NCBI GenBank assembly: GCA_000438015.1
Contig: FR901590.1
Coordinates: 2,286-7,564, forward strand
DNA: 5,279 nt
Reading direction: 5' to 3'
From: Coraliomargarita sp. CAG:312
GTDB lineage: Bacteria > Verrucomicrobiota > Verrucomicrobiia > Opitutales > Intestinicryptomonadaceae
Positions 3,683 to 5,279 of this stretch are shown here, piece by piece. The translations under genes and the position numbers were made by a program. The notes beneath the pieces were generated by a model. That model made no database searches. It saw only the letters and a program-made list of their open reading frames with translations, and had not been told where the DNA came from. Position 1 is the first letter of the stretch, and every line of letters begins with the position of its first letter.

Positions 3683-5279
3683 ATGAAATTATTCTCTCGC
3701 GTATTATTGCCTTTTATAATGATTTGCACTTCGCTTTGCGCCGAAGAATCAAAATCCCCAAAAAAGTTTTCGAGCTTTGACGTAGAGGTTGAAAAAAACT
3801 TTCTCTTGGTTCCAATATCGGCTAAAGCTCCTTACCGCGATTTTGAAATTTTAGACGAGGCTTCTAATCCGATTGGAAAATACAACGCAAAATTAGATTC
3901 GACCATTGGCGATTGGAACGCAGAAATAAACGTCTCAAAGTACAAGGGTAGAAAGATAAAATTCTCGTACGAGGACGATGGTAAAGGAAAACCTTCGATA
4001 AAGCAGGTAGATTCAGTTCCCTCGTTAGATTTTGCCAGAGATACCGGGCGGCCAAAGTATCATTTTACCCCGAAATACGGGTGGCTGAATGATCCAAACG
4101 GGTTAATATTTTTCGGCGGAAAGTGGCATATGTTCCACCAGTTCAATCCGTTTTCTATGCATTGGCGGGCTCCTATGCATTGGGGGCATGCTGTAAGCAG
4201 AAATCTTTTGCATTGGGAATACGAGCCTATTGCAGTTTATCCGGCTATGAACAAGGACGGTGTTTGGGACCAGGCGTTTTCCGGCACTGCTTACTACGAT
4301 AAAGATAACCGCAGCAAGCTGTTTTCATCGAACGGCGGCGTTATCTTTGCTTATACAAGTACCGGCCGGGGGGAATGCTTGATGTATTCCGACGATATGA
4401 AAACTTTTAAAGAGTTTTCGGGTAATCCCATTATAAAGGCTCCGGGCAGGGATCCCCGCATATTTTTCAACGAGGATTCAAATAAATGGACGCTAATAAG
4501 ATACGAGGAGGAAAAAAAAGACGATAAGGTTCGCAAATTTTTCGCCATATACATATCCGACGACTTGAAAAAATGGGAAAAGACCGACGAGCTTGACGGT
4601 TATTACGAATGTCCGGAGATGTTTAAAATTCCTGTGACCGGAGCCGTAGACACACCAAAGTGGGTTATATGGGAGGCTAACGGCAACTATGTCGTAGGCG
4701 ATTTCGACGGGAGAAAATTTAAGCAAATATCAAAAGAACGCCAGCGCTTGTTTTATGGGGATGCATATGCGTCCCAAGTCTGGCAAAACGACCCCAAAGG
4801 CAGGATTCTTGCAACTGCTTGGATAAAACAAAATCCGGACTTATTATGCTTTATCAACCAGAAATTTTCGCAGTGCATGAGCATGCCATGGGAGTTGAAA
4901 CTCGTCCGGATGCGGGATGGGCAATACCAGCTGAGGGCTTTAGTTCCGCAGGAAGTAAATGACAGGAAGGGAAATCCTCGGGACGCATTGGGTGGTACCG
5001 ATATGGAGTTCAGCGGAAATATATTTGAACTTCCTGAAGCTAGGGGTAATAATTTTGTGTTAGAAGGCGTTGCGGACATAGGCCTTGCCAGCGCATTTAG
5101 ATTCGAGGTAGGGTCGAGCAATATGCGTTATATACCCGAGTCTAACAGCTACATAGTCGCGCATGTTCACGATATAAAGTATAACCAAAAAGCCCAGGCG
5201 GATCCCATTAAAGATATTATAATGTGGCGTGCTTTTGTTGATACTTATTCGACGGAAATACAAATAAATGACGGGGAAG
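3683..5279 (+). CDS. Secreted GH32 beta-fructosidase (levanase/inulinase/invertase type), partial at 3' end
   Basis: A glycoside hydrolase of family 32, which cleaves beta-fructosides (sucrose, inulin or levan) with retention. It is 532 residues to the window edge, with no stop. Residues 1-20 are a Sec signal peptide with a likely cut after SLCA; neither Cys15 nor Cys19 sits in a lipobox. Residues about 30-108 resemble DUF4980, a domain found before GH32 (NFLLVPISAKAPYRDFEIL, then VSKYKGRKI). The five-bladed catalytic domain starts near 126: WLNDPNG (134-140) with nucleophile D137, FSGT (199-202), RDP (256-258) with transition-state stabiliser D257, ECPE (309-312) with acid/base E309, and DAYASQVW (360-367). 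The C-terminal beta-sandwich (from about 410) is cut just after FVDTYSTEIQINDG, its typical VDxSSVEVFxNDG-like motif, so perhaps 20-40 residues are missing. All catalytic residues are present. The ATG at 3683 gives the complete signal peptide. Substrate and endo or exo action cannot be read from sequence alone. Confidence 0.95.
   Translation, partial: MKLFSRVLLPFIMICTSLCAEESKSPKKFSSFDVEVEKNFLLVPISAKAPYRDFEILDEASNPIGKYNAKLDSTIGDWNAEINVSKYKGRKIKFSYEDDGKGKPSIKQVDSVPSLDFARDTGRPKYHFTPKYGWLNDPNGLIFFGGKWHMFHQFNPFSMHWRAPMHWGHAVSRNLLHWEYEPIAVYPAMNKDGVWDQAFSGTAYYDKDNRSKLFSSNGGVIFAYTSTGRGECLMYSDDMKTFKEFSGNPIIKAPGRDPRIFFNEDSNKWTLIRYEEEKKDDKVRKFFAIYISDDLKKWEKTDELDGYYECPEMFKIPVTGAVDTPKWVIWEANGNYVVGDFDGRKFKQISKERQRLFYGDAYASQVWQNDPKGRILATAWIKQNPDLLCFINQKFSQCMSMPWELKLVRMRDGQYQLRALVPQEVNDRKGNPRDALGGTDMEFSGNIFELPEARGNNFVLEGVADIGLASAFRFEVGSSNMRYIPESNSYIVAHVHDIKYNQKAQADPIKDIIMWRAFVDTYSTEIQINDGE

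Noticed and set aside
4351..5263. Several minus-strand frames antisense to the GH32 gene
   Set aside because: They overlap a complete catalytic domain with all GH32 motifs and carry no recognisable domain of their own.

Overview
The window most likely comes from a Verrucomicrobiota-type bacterium, perhaps an Opitutae-like or gut lineage. The main reason is a small minus-strand gene at the left edge whose product ends in a textbook PEP-CTERM sorting signal (IPEPSAF, hydrophobic helix, basic tail), a signal common in Verrucomicrobiota and absent from most AT-leaning gut bacteria. A secreted GH32 enzyme with an N-terminal DUF4980-like domain and a PEGA lipoprotein fit this. None of the five identifiable starts has a convincing Shine-Dalgarno sequence. 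The assignment is an inference, not a database result.

Layout. Positions 8-139 (minus) encode a 43-residue protein that is only a signal peptide joined to a PEP-CTERM signal, with no passenger domain between. Positions 140-395 hold candidate minus-strand promoters for it, an unassigned basic plus-strand open frame (175-357), a run of nine C, and a hairpin with a U-rich tail in the plus direction. Positions 396-1883 (minus) encode a CPA1 potassium/proton antiporter of the NhaP2/CvrA type with a C-terminal RCK_C (TrkA_C) domain. A 171-base divergent control region with a TTGACA box for each direction separates it from proC (2055-2855, plus), pyrroline-5-carboxylate reductase. Then come a PEGA-domain outer-membrane-type lipoprotein with a SHOCT-like tail (2955-3437, plus), a strong intrinsic terminator (3462-3491), a 190-base control region with two inverted repeats, and a secreted GH32 fructan or sucrose hydrolase (3683 to the window end, plus) that is cut by the right edge.

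The genes do not form one operon. The antiporter and proC are divergent and could both serve osmotic adjustment (potassium export, proline synthesis), but this is only suggested by adjacency. The lipoprotein may be co-transcribed with proC, since no terminator is visible between them. The GH32 gene is insulated by the terminator and probably begins a carbohydrate-use unit continuing to the right. No phage, insertion sequence, CRISPR array, tRNA or rRNA was seen. The least ordinary item is the passenger-less PEP-CTERM peptide.
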